DNA from: Gemmatimonadota bacterium
GTDB taxonomy: Bacteria; Latescibacterota; UBA2968; UBA8231
Length of the DNA stretch: 53,645 bases
Direction: 5' to 3'
Assembly: GCA_018673255.1 (NCBI GenBank)
Contig: JABHDC010000279.1
Location: 1 to 53,645, forward strand
The notes beneath the pieces were generated by a model that saw nothing but the letters and a program-made list of their open reading frames with translations, was not told the DNA's origin and did not search any database. The position numbers and the translations under genes were made by a program. Shown one piece after another: positions 1 through 8,891 of this stretch (positions within the stretch are counted from its first letter, which is position 1; every line of letters starts with the position of its first letter).

Positions 1-2253
1 GAGGGGCTGGCCCGGGCCCGGCAGCAGGCGGTGATCGACGATCTGTCGGGCAGTCCGCGACGCCAGGTTCGCTTCGAACTGGCCGTCGCCCTTCGTCATC
101 ACCAGGATTTCTCCAATGCAGTGCGGGCATGGGAGGCCTACGTCTCCGCCTATCCCGGGGATCCAACGGCGCAGGAATCACAGTTCTATCTGGCCGACTG
201 TCTCTATCGCCTGGCACGACAGCGCCAGTTGGAAGGTGAGTCGGCCCAGGCCGACTCTCTGCGTGATCTGGCTCGCCAGGAGGATCGGATCCTGGCCCAC
301 GCCGAGTTACCGACCCGCTGGGCCCGGTTGGCGCAACTGCGGCAGGTCGAGCGCGCCGCCGCACTAGCCACCAGCGATTCAGCCAGATACCGCGTCGAGG
401 AGGACGGCTACACAGCCATCGTATCCTCTCTTGCCGACGGCCCCGAGTCGACCGAGTCGAGAGCCCGGGCGCTCTTGGGTCTGGGTGACGCACGTCGCCA
501 CAGCGCTGCATCCGACACCACACGCCGGGCAGCAGCCATTGAGGCCTACCAGTCGCTGCTCAAAGACAATGGCGATCACCCGCTGGCCGCACGAGCCCGT
601 TTTGGTCTGGCTGTTGCCGCCCTCGACGGTGGCCAGGCCGCGATGGCCATCGATTCTCTGACCGCCCTTCTCCACGACGTGCCCGGTTCCTCGTTGCAGC
701 CGCAGATCCTGGCCGTGTTGGGTGAAGCCCTGCGTCAGGCCGGGCGATCCCGTGATGCGGCATCTCGCTTCGGCGAGCTGTTGCTGGCCTTCCCCACCTT
801 CGAGGGACGACGGCAGGCCGAGGAGCAACTGGCCGACACCTATCTGGAAATCGGTGAGTACGTGCGGGCAACCGAACTGTTCGAACGCCTGGGCGCCTCC
901 GACCCTGCCGGTGACATCGATGGCTCGTTGCGCCGCCGGCTGGCGCGCGCGCACTTTCAGGCCGGTCAGTTCGAGCAGAGCCTCAGCATCTACGATGCCC
1001 TGCTGGCCGAAGGCATTACGGCTGACGACTCTGTGCATGTGGCCCGGGGTGATGCCCTGTCCCGACTGGACCGCACCCAACAGGCTATCGATGCCTATTC
1101 TCAGGTACGCCGGACCGCGGCCGTGGGTCCGCGCGCTGCGCGTCTGGCAGCAGACCTGCGGTTCGCCACCGGTGACTATGCGGCGGCCGCGACGGCCTTT
1201 GGTAAACTCATCGACAGCGATGAAGCCGATGCCGCTTTGCTCGGACGCTGGGTCCTGGCCCTGTACGAGCAGGCAGATGATGCGGCGGCCAAGAAAGCGC
1301 GCAACACATTTGGCAAACGGTTCGGAAAGGATCTGCCGCCGTGGACATTTCTCTTTGAGTTGTCGGCGGCTCAGCGACGTCTGGCCAACCGGGAGTACGA
1401 CAAAGCCTTCGACTTGTTCACCGAGTTGGCCCAGGATACGGACAGTACCGGTTATGATGTCAGTGCCCTGGGATCTGCCGTACCGGTTGAGTTGGCCCGC
1501 GCGGTCTCCAATCCCTCGGCGGCAGTCGCCTACTATGCAGCCACGAGTCGCTGGGAGCAGATGCGCCGTGACCCCAGTGAGGATGGGGCGACGATCGCGG
1601 TGAAGCTGCAGGGCGATTTCCTGCGAGACCACGGGGCGAGTCCCTTTGCACCCAATGTGCGACTACGACTCGGCGACTTCCATGCCGCTCTAGGCAGCTT
1701 CCGGCCCGCCTCCGGCGCCTATCGTGACGTACTGGAAGGGTCGCAGGCGACGCCGGCCCAGCGCCAGACAGCGATCTGGAAGTTGATTCAGTGTTATCAG
1801 AAACTGACCGAGCATGACGACCAGTTACGCGTCTCCCGCCGATTGCTGGTTGAGTTCCCCGATCATCCGCAGCGCCGCAGTGCCGAATTGGCCATTGGCA
1901 TCATCTACGAAGAGACGGGGCGTTACCCTGAGGCCATCGACTATCTGACCAAGGTGTTGGAATGGGCCGAAGGGGATGATGCTGCCGAGGCACGATTCCA
2001 CATTGGCAAGTCGTATCAGAAGCGAGGCGACTATGGCCCCGCCATCAAGGCGTTCTATGAAGTCAGCTATCACGGCGCCGACGCGTCGACGAACTGGATC
2101 ATCTCAGCCGACTTTGAGCGGGCGCGTTGTTATGAAGAACTGGGGCAACCGGAAACAGCACGCAGCGTCTACGAGAAGATCATCCGCACGGCAGGGGCCA
2201 GCAGCGCCTTTGGACAACACGCCCAAGAGCGACTCGACGCCTTGAGTCGCTAG
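1..2253 (+). CDS. Tetratricopeptide-repeat protein, 5' partial
   Basis: The reading frame is open from the first base, so the true start lies upstream and at least 750 residues of the C-terminal part are present. The protein is a succession of TPR-like helical hairpins, for example the stretches around FEQSLSIYDALLAEG, YPEAIDYLTKVLEWA and YGPAIKAFYEVSYHG. It is rich in Ala, Arg, Glu and Asp and shows no enzymatic motif. TPR solenoids scaffold protein complexes, and long ones of this type in Gram-negative bacteria are often periplasmic or envelope-associated. Because the N-terminus is missing I cannot see whether there is a signal peptide. It ends 35 bp before the Crp/Fnr-type gene and may be co-transcribed with it. 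The exact role is unknown. Confidence 0.85.
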   Translation, partial: EGLARARQQAVIDDLSGSPRRQVRFELAVALRHHQDFSNAVRAWEAYVSAYPGDPTAQESQFYLADCLYRLARQRQLEGESAQADSLRDLARQEDRILAHAELPTRWARLAQLRQVERAAALATSDSARYRVEEDGYTAIVSSLADGPESTESRARALLGLGDARRHSAASDTTRRAAAIEAYQSLLKDNGDHPLAARARFGLAVAALDGGQAAMAIDSLTALLHDVPGSSLQPQILAVLGEALRQAGRSRDAASRFGELLLAFPTFEGRRQAEEQLADTYLEIGEYVRATELFERLGASDPAGDIDGSLRRRLARAHFQAGQFEQSLSIYDALLAEGITADDSVHVARGDALSRLDRTQQAIDAYSQVRRTAAVGPRAARLAADLRFATGDYAAAATAFGKLIDSDEADAALLGRWVLALYEQADDAAAKKARNTFGKRFGKDLPPWTFLFELSAAQRRLANREYDKAFDLFTELAQDTDSTGYDVSALGSAVPVELARAVSNPSAAVAYYAATSRWEQMRRDPSEDGATIAVKLQGDFLRDHGASPFAPNVRLRLGDFHAALGSFRPASGAYRDVLEGSQATPAQRQTAIWKLIQCYQKLTEHDDQLRVSRRLLVEFPDHPQRRSAELAIGIIYEETGRYPEAIDYLTKVLEWAEGDDAAEARFHIGKSYQKRGDYGPAIKAFYEVSYHGADASTNWIISADFERARCYEELGQPETARSVYEKIIRTAGASSAFGQHAQERLDALSR

Positions 2254-2288
2254 AACCGACCAACCCGAGAGAAACGAGGGCAGGGCCC

Positions 2289-2960
2289 ATGGATATCTCC
2301 CTGTTGCGACAGGTTCCACTGTTCGAAGCACTCGATGATGAGCAACTGGAAGCGATCGCCCTGGTGACGATCACCCGCAGTTTCGACAAAGACCAGGTGA
2401 TCATCCTCGCCGAAGAGGAGGGCGATGCACTCTTCATCATCTCTGACGGACAGGTAAAGGTCAGCATCGTGAGTGAGGACGGGCGTGAGGTCATCCTCTC
2501 GCTACTGGGTCCCGGTGCCGTTTTCGGCGAGCTGTCGTTGCTGGATGGGAAACCACGTTCAGCCAACGTTGTGGCCACGGCAGATACGGGCCTCTACATG
2601 GTGCGGCGATCGGATTTCCTGCAACTGGTGTACAAGGTGCCGCAGATCGCTGTGGGCCTGCTGTCCGAGTTGGCCTCACGCCTGCGCAAGACAGACCGCA
2701 AGATCGAGGGACTGGCCCTGTTGGATGTCACCAGCCGGATCTCCGAGACCTTGCTGTCCCTCGCCGATGAACAGGGAACCAAGACCGACGAAGGCATCCA
2801 GTTGGAGAGTCGTCCAACGCACCAACAGATCGCCAATATGTCCGGCACAACTCGAGAGACGGTGTCTCGCGTACTCAAACGCCTGGAGAACGAGGGATAC
2901 GTTTCGTGCGAGGGCCGCACCATCACGATCCTGCACGAGGAGCATCGCAGAGGCGGGTGA
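2289..2960 (+). CDS. Crp/Fnr-family transcriptional regulator
   Basis: This 223-residue protein has the usual Crp/Fnr architecture. An N-terminal cyclic-nucleotide-binding beta-roll contains FGELSLLDGKPRSA, with Glu81, Arg90 and Ser91 matching the phosphate-binding cassette of cAMP-binding members. A central dimerisation helix follows (about residues 108-140), then a winged helix-turn-helix with HQQIANMSGTTRETVSRVL near the C-terminus. There is no N-terminal cysteine cluster, so it is not an Fnr-type iron-sulfur oxygen sensor; a cAMP-like ligand is more plausible but unproven. It lies 6 bp upstream of the sigma-54 activator, which suggests one transcript and a shared regulatory role. The target genes cannot be read from the window. 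Confidence 0.93.
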   Translation: MDISLLRQVPLFEALDDEQLEAIALVTITRSFDKDQVIILAEEEGDALFIISDGQVKVSIVSEDGREVILSLLGPGAVFGELSLLDGKPRSANVVATADTGLYMVRRSDFLQLVYKVPQIAVGLLSELASRLRKTDRKIEGLALLDVTSRISETLLSLADEQGTKTDEGIQLESRPTHQQIANMSGTTRETVSRVLKRLENEGYVSCEGRTITILHEEHRRGG

Positions 2961-2966
2961 TGATCA

Positions 2967-4505
2967 ATGGCTCGTAACGCTCGCTTCCTCCTCGTATCTC
3001 AGAATCCGCGCGTGCGTACGGATGTCGCTGGTGCTCTGCAGACACGCCAGCGCGAGGTCGTTGACGTGCGTGATGCAGAGGCACTGCCCACCTTGCTGGA
3101 TCGTGGCGCCGCGCTCGTCGTCGTCGACGCTGGATTACCGGATCGAACGATCCGGAAACTGGTCGAGCAACTGGCTCATCGACGTGAGGTCCCTGTGGTG
3201 GTACTGGCAGAGGACTCCGCCGCTGCATGGGATCGGGCCTCACGTGGCAGCCCCCTCGAACGGGTTCTGACCGGCCCCTTTGACGCACAACTCCTGTCGC
3301 AGACTGCGACCGATCTGATCGAGCGCAGTCGCTTCCTCCATGAGCGACTGGTGGGTCGCTCCGATGCAATCCAGGAACTGCGCGAACAGATTCTGCTCGT
3401 GGCGCCCACCCCGGTCACCGTGTTGATCACTGGTGAGAGTGGCAGCGGCAAGGATGTTGTCGCTCAGGCCCTCCATCACTATTCCGATCGCGCCGAAGGC
3501 AGCTTCAAGGCCGTGAATTGTGCGGCCATCCCGGAGAACCTGCTGGAAAACGAGCTATTCGGGCACGAACGCGGCGCTTTCACGGATGCGCGCGCCCAAT
3601 TCCGCGGCATCTTCGAACAAGCCGATGGTGGCACCGTATTCCTCGACGAGATCGGCGAGATGGCCCTGTCGGCGCAGGTGCGCCTTCTGCGCGTATTGGA
3701 AGAGCGCAAAGTGACACGTGTCGGTGGCGACACTCAGATCAACGTCGATGTGCGCGTGTTGGCAGCCAGCAACCGGGATCTGCTCGACGCGGTGGCCCAG
3801 GGCGACTTCCGTCGGGATCTCTTCTATCGCCTGAAAGTCGTCCAGTTGCACTTGCCGCCACTGCGCGAGCGGCGTGACGACATCCAGATGTTGCTGGATC
3901 ACTATATCAAGCAGATCGTGCAAGAGCGCCCTTCGGCACACTTGGCCGGCATCTCCACCGCCGGCATGGACCTGTTGAGCAACTACGATTGGCCAGGCAA
4001 TGTGCGTGAGCTGCGCAATCTGGTAGAGCGACTGGTGTTCCTGGGGCCCCGCGGCCAGGTGCAACCGCAGGATCTGCTGCCGCACCTTGAGGGAGACCCA
4101 CAGACCATTCGGCATCTGCCGGTGGTGACGAGCAAGACACCGGATCAATCCGAGCGCGAGCTCATCTATTTCGCCCTGCTGGATCTCAAGCGAGAAGTGG
4201 CCGAACTGCGGCAGGTCGTCGAAAGAGGGCAGGCCCGTGATCCGGATGCCGTCCTGCCACCCCGTCCGGTGTATCATGTACCAACCGAGGATCCCATCAC
4301 GACGCGACCCATCGATGCAGGCGGCATCATTGCGCCCGATCCACTCTCCGACGCGGATGGCGTGTCATCGCTGAAGCAGATGGAACGCGAGGCCATCGAG
4401 CGCGCCCTGGCGCAGGTGGGAGACAATCGACGCAAGGCCGCCGAGTTGCTCGGCATCGGTGTGCGAACCTTGTATCGCAAACTGGATGAATACGGTCTGA
4501 AATGA
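2967..4505 (+). CDS. Sigma-54-dependent transcriptional activator, NtrC-like
   Basis: The 512-residue protein has three parts: a receiver-like N-domain (about 1-120), an AAA+ sigma-54 interaction domain (about 128-370) and a Fis-type helix-turn-helix at the end (NRRKAAELLGIGVRTLYRKL). Walker A is GESGSGKD at 156-163 and Walker B is GGTVFLDEIG at 221-230. The sigma-54-contacting loop reads GAFTDA at 203-208 rather than GAFTGA. In the receiver the Asp54 candidate phosphorylation site is present (VVVDAGLP), but the acidic pair that binds magnesium is replaced by SQNP at 11-14, so classical phosphorylation is doubtful. No histidine kinase gene is adjacent. The stop codon overlaps the start of the HtrA protease gene (ATGA), which implies translational coupling. 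Confidence 0.92.
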   Translation: MARNARFLLVSQNPRVRTDVAGALQTRQREVVDVRDAEALPTLLDRGAALVVVDAGLPDRTIRKLVEQLAHRREVPVVVLAEDSAAAWDRASRGSPLERVLTGPFDAQLLSQTATDLIERSRFLHERLVGRSDAIQELREQILLVAPTPVTVLITGESGSGKDVVAQALHHYSDRAEGSFKAVNCAAIPENLLENELFGHERGAFTDARAQFRGIFEQADGGTVFLDEIGEMALSAQVRLLRVLEERKVTRVGGDTQINVDVRVLAASNRDLLDAVAQGDFRRDLFYRLKVVQLHLPPLRERRDDIQMLLDHYIKQIVQERPSAHLAGISTAGMDLLSNYDWPGNVRELRNLVERLVFLGPRGQVQPQDLLPHLEGDPQTIRHLPVVTSKTPDQSERELIYFALLDLKREVAELRQVVERGQARDPDAVLPPRPVYHVPTEDPITTRPIDAGGIIAPDPLSDADGVSSLKQMEREAIERALAQVGDNRRKAAELLGIGVRTLYRKLDEYGLK

Positions 4506-5956
4506 GCAAACTTCGCTGGCTCAGATGCATCCTGCCTCTGCTCGTGCTGGTCACGACCCGAGGGCTGCTTGCCCAACAGGCACCAGAGGTAGCGGTCGCA
4601 CAACTGCAGGCGCTCAGCGATGCCTTCCGCGCCGTACACGAGCAGGTGGCACCGGCCGTCGTGCTGATCCAGACCACGGGCGAATGGGAGCCAGAGCAGT
4701 GGGAACGTCGTCTGCCTCGTTCTCACCCGCCCGTTGAGCCACCTGGCGGTGAAGAGCATCCCCTGGGTATGGGATCGGGCGTCATCATCAGCCACGATGG
4801 CTATATCCTGTCCAATCACCACGTCGTGCGCGGCGCCGATTCCATCGAGGTCGTGCTCCAGGATCGGCGTCGTCTGCAGGCACAGATCGTCGGCATCGAC
4901 TCCCTCATCGATATCGCCCTGTTGAAAGTGGACGCCACGGGGCTGCCCGTGGCCCAGTTAGGCGATTCCAGCCAATTACGAATCGGCGACTGGGTTCTGG
5001 CCATCGGTTATCCCCTCGGCATGGGGACAACACTGACCCACGGAATCGTCAGCGCGCTGGGTCGACAAGCCAATGTGATCAGCGGCAGGTACGGCATCGA
5101 GAGTTTCATCCAGACCAATGCCGTCATCAACCCCGGCAATTCGGGTGGGCCCCTGCTGGATCTGCAGGGCCGCGTCATCGGCATCAACACGGCGATCTCG
5201 ACACGCACCGGTTACTACATCGGCTACGGCCTGGCCGTCCCCATCAACCTGGTCCATGAAGCAGTCGATGACCTGCTCACACACGGGCGCATTGTACGTG
5301 GATATCTGGGGATCTCGATGCAGTCTGTCGACGATGCCACCGTACGCGATCTGGGTCTTGAACTGGATCCACCTCGCGGGGTGTTGATCACTGGTGTACA
5401 GGAAGGAACAGCCGCCGACCTGGGCGGGCTTCAGGCCGATGACATCCTGCTGTCCGTGGATGGTGAATCGGTCAATGACCCCAATCAGGTGCAGACCCTC
5501 ATCTATGGTCGCGATCCCGGCGATGTGATGGAACTGGCCCTGCTGCGCACCAGTGGGATGACACAGTTGTTGGTGACCCTGGGCGAGCGCGAAGAGGATC
5601 AGCTCCTGGCCCAAGGTCAGCGGCGGCTGGAGGCCCTCGGCATGACCGTCGCCCGTGTGGGTGAACGGGCCGTGGACCTGGGGCTGACCCGTTCAGTGGC
5701 CACCGACCTGGGACTGGATGACGAACGCGAGGCCGTCGTCATCATCGAGATCGATGCCGGTGGCGCGGCGGCAGCCAAGGGCCTGAGTGTGGATGACATC
5801 ATCACGGAAGTGGACCAGACGCAGATTGTGTCCCTGGATGAATTGGTGCAGTCGGTCGCCGATTTGAAGCGAGGGGAATCAGCCCTGTTCTGGCTATGGA
5901 GTCAGGATCGGGGGATCGATGTAAGGGCCCTGAGAATTGGAGGATCGCGTGAGTGA
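4502..5956 (+). CDS. HtrA/DegP-type periplasmic serine protease with PDZ domains
   Basis: The 484-residue product starts with a signal peptide (hydrophobic core about 9-24, likely cleaved after LLA). A trypsin-like domain follows, with the catalytic triad visible as His107 in NHHVV, Asp137 in LIDIALLK and Ser214 in NPGNSGGPLL. Two PDZ-type regions follow, the first around GVLITGVQEGTAADLGGL and the second around AVVIIEIDAGGAAAAKGLS. HtrA proteases degrade or refold damaged envelope proteins. The start overlaps the end of the sigma-54 activator and the stop overlaps the start of the M24 peptidase gene, so the three are probably one operon. That arrangement could mean the regulators upstream control envelope quality control, but this is an inference. 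Confidence 0.93.
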   Translation: MSKLRWLRCILPLLVLVTTRGLLAQQAPEVAVAQLQALSDAFRAVHEQVAPAVVLIQTTGEWEPEQWERRLPRSHPPVEPPGGEEHPLGMGSGVIISHDGYILSNHHVVRGADSIEVVLQDRRRLQAQIVGIDSLIDIALLKVDATGLPVAQLGDSSQLRIGDWVLAIGYPLGMGTTLTHGIVSALGRQANVISGRYGIESFIQTNAVINPGNSGGPLLDLQGRVIGINTAISTRTGYYIGYGLAVPINLVHEAVDDLLTHGRIVRGYLGISMQSVDDATVRDLGLELDPPRGVLITGVQEGTAADLGGLQADDILLSVDGESVNDPNQVQTLIYGRDPGDVMELALLRTSGMTQLLVTLGEREEDQLLAQGQRRLEALGMTVARVGERAVDLGLTRSVATDLGLDDEREAVVIIEIDAGGAAAAKGLSVDDIITEVDQTQIVSLDELVQSVADLKRGESALFWLWSQDRGIDVRALRIGGSRE

Positions 5957-7082
5957 GTCTCGTATCCCGACCATCGATCTGCAGGGCGCTGATGCTCTCC
6001 TGCTGTGCGATGCCAGCGAACACAATGCGGATCTGTATTGGGCGACGGACCTGATGGCGCCGGATCCATTCCACTATCTGTGTGATGGCAAACGGTCGAT
6101 TGTTCTGATGAAAGATCTGGAACTGGATCGAGCCCGTGATCAGTCGTGCTGCGAGGTGCTGGCCTACTCTGGTTTCGAGCCCGCCACGGGTGAGTCTGGC
6201 GATGCCCTGCACAATGCCTTGAGCGAACTGGGATACAAGCATCTGCTGGTGCCGGCCGAATTCCCGCTGGGCATTGCCAACAAACTGGTGGCCGCAGGAT
6301 TCCAGCTGACCACCGCCGGCACACCGCTGTTTACCGAGCGCGCGATCAAGACCGCGTCACAGATCGACGCCGTCGCCTCGACCCAGGCCGCAGCAGAAGC
6401 CTCCATGCAAGCAGCCGTCGATGCGCTCACACAGGCCCGGATCGATGCAGATCAACTGTGGCTGGATGGTGAACCACTGACCTCAGAACGTGTGCGACGT
6501 CTCATCCACCATACTCTGCTGGATCACGATTGCACCGGCCATCACACGATTGTTGCCGGCGGCCAGCAGGCGATCGACCCCCATCAGGTCGGACACGGCC
6601 CGCTGCCCGCAGACGCACCCATCATCATCGACATCTTCCCACGCGCCGACGGCAGTGGCTACTTCGGCGACATCACGCGCACCTTCGTTCGGGGGAAAGT
6701 CCACGATGAGGTGCAGCGGCTCTACGACACGGTCCTGGCGGCCCAGCAGCAAGCGCTGGCATCCATACGCGCCGGTGCCGATGGTGGCGCCATCCACCGG
6801 GCAGTACAGCAATTGTTCGACGAGGCAGGGTACCCAACCGGTGAGATCGATTCCCGGATGCAGGGATATTTCCACGGGACCGGTCACGGTGTGGGCCTGG
6901 AGATTCACGAAGCACCATCGCTGGGACGGCGAGCCGACATCCTGGCGCCCAACCAGACCGTTACCGTAGAACCGGGCCTCTATTACGCTGGGCTGGGCGG
7001 CATCCGGATCGAGGATCTGGTCGTGGTGGAAACCGACGGCTACCGCAATCTGACCTCTTTTCCGAAACAACTCATCCTCTGA
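5949..7082 (+). CDS. M24-family metallopeptidase (Xaa-Pro aminopeptidase-like)
   Basis: The 377-residue protein has a creatinase-like N-domain and a C-terminal pita-bread M24 domain. The expected five metal ligands are visible: two Asp in IIDIFPRADGSGYFGDITRT, His in GTGHGVGLEIHE, Glu in VTVEPGLYY and Glu in GGIRIEDLVV. Such enzymes remove N-terminal residues, often before proline. I chose the GTG at 5949 because a GGAGG Shine-Dalgarno sequence lies at 5939-5943, five bases before it. An in-frame TTG at 5937 overlaps that site and is less likely. The start overlaps the HtrA protease stop, consistent with coupled translation of two proteolysis genes. The exact peptide specificity cannot be told. 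Confidence 0.9.
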   Translation: MSESRIPTIDLQGADALLLCDASEHNADLYWATDLMAPDPFHYLCDGKRSIVLMKDLELDRARDQSCCEVLAYSGFEPATGESGDALHNALSELGYKHLLVPAEFPLGIANKLVAAGFQLTTAGTPLFTERAIKTASQIDAVASTQAAAEASMQAAVDALTQARIDADQLWLDGEPLTSERVRRLIHHTLLDHDCTGHHTIVAGGQQAIDPHQVGHGPLPADAPIIIDIFPRADGSGYFGDITRTFVRGKVHDEVQRLYDTVLAAQQQALASIRAGADGGAIHRAVQQLFDEAGYPTGEIDSRMQGYFHGTGHGVGLEIHEAPSLGRRADILAPNQTVTVEPGLYYAGLGGIRIEDLVVVETDGYRNLTSFPKQLIL

Positions 7083-7093
7083 CATCCGCCGCC

Positions 7094-8290
7094 GTGCCCC
7101 ACCCGCTCACGACGCCTCTGCTCACCATCCTGCTCAAGCCCGAGGGACAGGCGGCGCTGGATTGGGTGGCCACGCAGCGGCTTGCCGGTCAAACGTCGTT
7201 GCAAATCCAACAGCGCAACCGGCAGATCGATGCCAGCCTTCTGCGCGGCGCCCTGTATCTGTGGGACCAGCGCGATCGAGGCACCAGCAAGTTCGGCGAT
7301 CGGGCGCAGACGCTGTACTTCGATGATGACGGTCTGCAGATGGCCTCAAGTCTCGCCGTGGCCCGGCATCGTGCGACTCGATTTGGCGACGAACCGGTTG
7401 TGGATCTGTGCTGTGGGATCGGAGGCGACCTGATGGCCCTGGCTGAGCGAGGCCTCTGCATCGGGGTGGATGTCGATGCGGCTCGGTTGCTGATGGCGCA
7501 GGCCAACACCGCCTCACAGCAGGGGAATGTGCAGCTGATTTGCGGCGACGCCGCGGCGGCGCCCGTGCGCGCCGGCACAGCAGCCATCGCTGACCCCGCC
7601 CGGCGACAGGGCGGGCGACGGGCACGTAGTGGCAAGGACTACGAGCCGGATCTTGGGTGCATCGACATCTGGCGACGACACTTCGATCACATCGCCGTCA
7701 AAGTGTCACCCGCCCTGGACCCTGCCGAAGTTCCCTCACGTGAAGAAGTCGAGTATGTCTCCTGGCAAGGACAGTGCCGGGAGGCGGTGTTCTGGTTCGG
7801 TGCCCACAGTGGCTGCCGCCGCCGGGCCAGTCTGATCCTCGAGCAGGTCACACACACGATGGCCTCCGCCAACGACCAGATCCTGCGTCCGCAGGTGGAG
7901 CTGGCTGGTGCCTATCTATACGACCCGGATCCGGCCATCGTGCGCTCCCATCTGGTTGGTGAACTGGCTCGGGAACTCGACGCCTGGTTGATCGCCGCCG
8001 ACGTCGCCTATCTCAGCACCCAGCAATTGCAGCCCACACCCTGGGCGCGCGCGCTGAAGGTGGTGGAGCAGGTCCCATTTCAGCTGAAGAATCTGCAACG
8101 ACTCATGCGCCGCAATGGCTGGCAACCCGGGGGGATCCGCCGCCGTCACTTCCCGATCGAGCCAGAAACCTTGCGGCGACAACTCGGGCGATTCGGGGCA
8201 GAAACCGAGCGTATGGAGCTGGTCTGCACCCGGATTGCCGGGAAGACGACCGTATTCATTTGCGCCCCTGTTGATGAAACAGCACGTTAA
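7094..8290 (+). CDS. Class I SAM-dependent methyltransferase with THUMP-like C-terminus
   Basis: This 398-residue protein begins with a GTG codon 11 bp after the M24 gene. It contains a Rossmann-fold SAM-binding motif VVDLCCGIGGD at about 102-112, an acidic ribose-binding strand (GVDVDAARL) and a DPARR motif in the catalytic strand. Near the C-terminus GGIRRRHFPIEPETLRRQL resembles the conserved block of THUMP-like methyltransferases of uncharacterised RNA targets. By family the substrate is probably a nucleic acid, most likely RNA, but no target is established for this group. It ends 71 bp before ccmE and probably closes the preceding operon. Confidence 0.85.
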   Translation: MPHPLTTPLLTILLKPEGQAALDWVATQRLAGQTSLQIQQRNRQIDASLLRGALYLWDQRDRGTSKFGDRAQTLYFDDDGLQMASSLAVARHRATRFGDEPVVDLCCGIGGDLMALAERGLCIGVDVDAARLLMAQANTASQQGNVQLICGDAAAAPVRAGTAAIADPARRQGGRRARSGKDYEPDLGCIDIWRRHFDHIAVKVSPALDPAEVPSREEVEYVSWQGQCREAVFWFGAHSGCRRRASLILEQVTHTMASANDQILRPQVELAGAYLYDPDPAIVRSHLVGELARELDAWLIAADVAYLSTQQLQPTPWARALKVVEQVPFQLKNLQRLMRRNGWQPGGIRRRHFPIEPETLRRQLGRFGAETERMELVCTRIAGKTTVFICAPVDETAR

Positions 8291-8361
8291 ATGCGTAATC
8301 GAGCCCGATGGGATCCATGCATCGGGTGGTTGGTGATCATCGACACACGCAACAGGATGTT

Positions 8362-8814
8362 ATGAGACGTCAATTCACGATCGGTTCCATCATCGTCGCC
8401 GTGGGCATCGCCGTCCTGTTGGTGATGGGAGTACGGCAGTCCTCGTCTCGACATATGACACTCGACGTCCTGCTGGTTGAGAGCGAAGAGGTCGCCGATC
8501 GCCGCATCCAACTGGGTGGCTGTACTGTCGTGCCCGGTACGATTGAGTGGGACGAGTATCGCCACCGCCCTGAATTCCAGATCACGGACGGCCAGAGCCA
8601 GATCGCCGTACGCTACACGGGCAATTCCGTGCTTCCTGATACCTTCCAGGACCGCGCCCAGGTCGTGATCGAGGGGCGCTTCAGCGCCGACGATGGCCGT
8701 TTCGACGCGGAGATCGTATTCGCCAAGTGTCCGTCCAAATACGAGGGCCAGAACTACGACGAGCACGTCGATGCCCTCGACGAATCAGCAGAGACTGCCA
8801 CGACAGGTAGTTGA
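8362..8814 (+). CDS. ccmE: Cytochrome c maturation haem chaperone CcmE, CxxxY variant
   Basis: The 150-residue protein has an N-terminal membrane anchor (about residues 6-24) and a periplasmic OB-fold. CcmE receives haem from the CcmABCD complex and delivers it to CcmF for attachment to apocytochromes. In classical CcmE the haem is held covalently by a histidine in an HxxxY motif. Here the site reads KCPSKYE, with Cys123 and Tyr127, so the histidine is replaced by cysteine. This CxxxY form is known from some archaea and from Desulfovibrio, whose Ccm systems lack CcmG and CcmH. I chose ATG 8362, preceded by AGGA at 8354-8357, because the anchor then begins as in other CcmE proteins. An in-frame ATG at 8308 would add 18 unsupported residues. 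Confidence 0.93.
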   Translation: MRRQFTIGSIIVAVGIAVLLVMGVRQSSSRHMTLDVLLVESEEVADRRIQLGGCTVVPGTIEWDEYRHRPEFQITDGQSQIAVRYTGNSVLPDTFQDRAQVVIEGRFSADDGRFDAEIVFAKCPSKYEGQNYDEHVDALDESAETATTGS

Positions 8815-8839
8815 GCGGTTCATCCGGCTCGAAAACCAG

Positions 8840-8868
8840 CCGACAGAATCGGCTTCGTTCACTAGAAT
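8840..8868 (+). promoter_or_regulatory. Candidate sigma-70-type promoter before ccmF
   Basis: A CCGACA hexamer at 8840-8845 and TAGAAT at 8863-8868 are separated by 17 bp, giving four and five matches to the consensus hexamers. The predicted start of transcription is about 15 bp before the ccmF start codon. The -35 hexamer lies in a small inverted repeat (GCCGA/TCGGC). It may provide extra transcription of ccmF and the genes after it, independently of ccmE. Confidence 0.4.
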
Positions 8869-8891
8869 CTTAACCTGCGGATCTGACTGCC

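Noticed and set aside
379..1632. 417-residue open frame antisense to the TPR gene
   Set aside because: It mirrors the codon pattern of the sense gene, has no recognisable domain, and long antisense frames are expected in GC-rich coding DNA.
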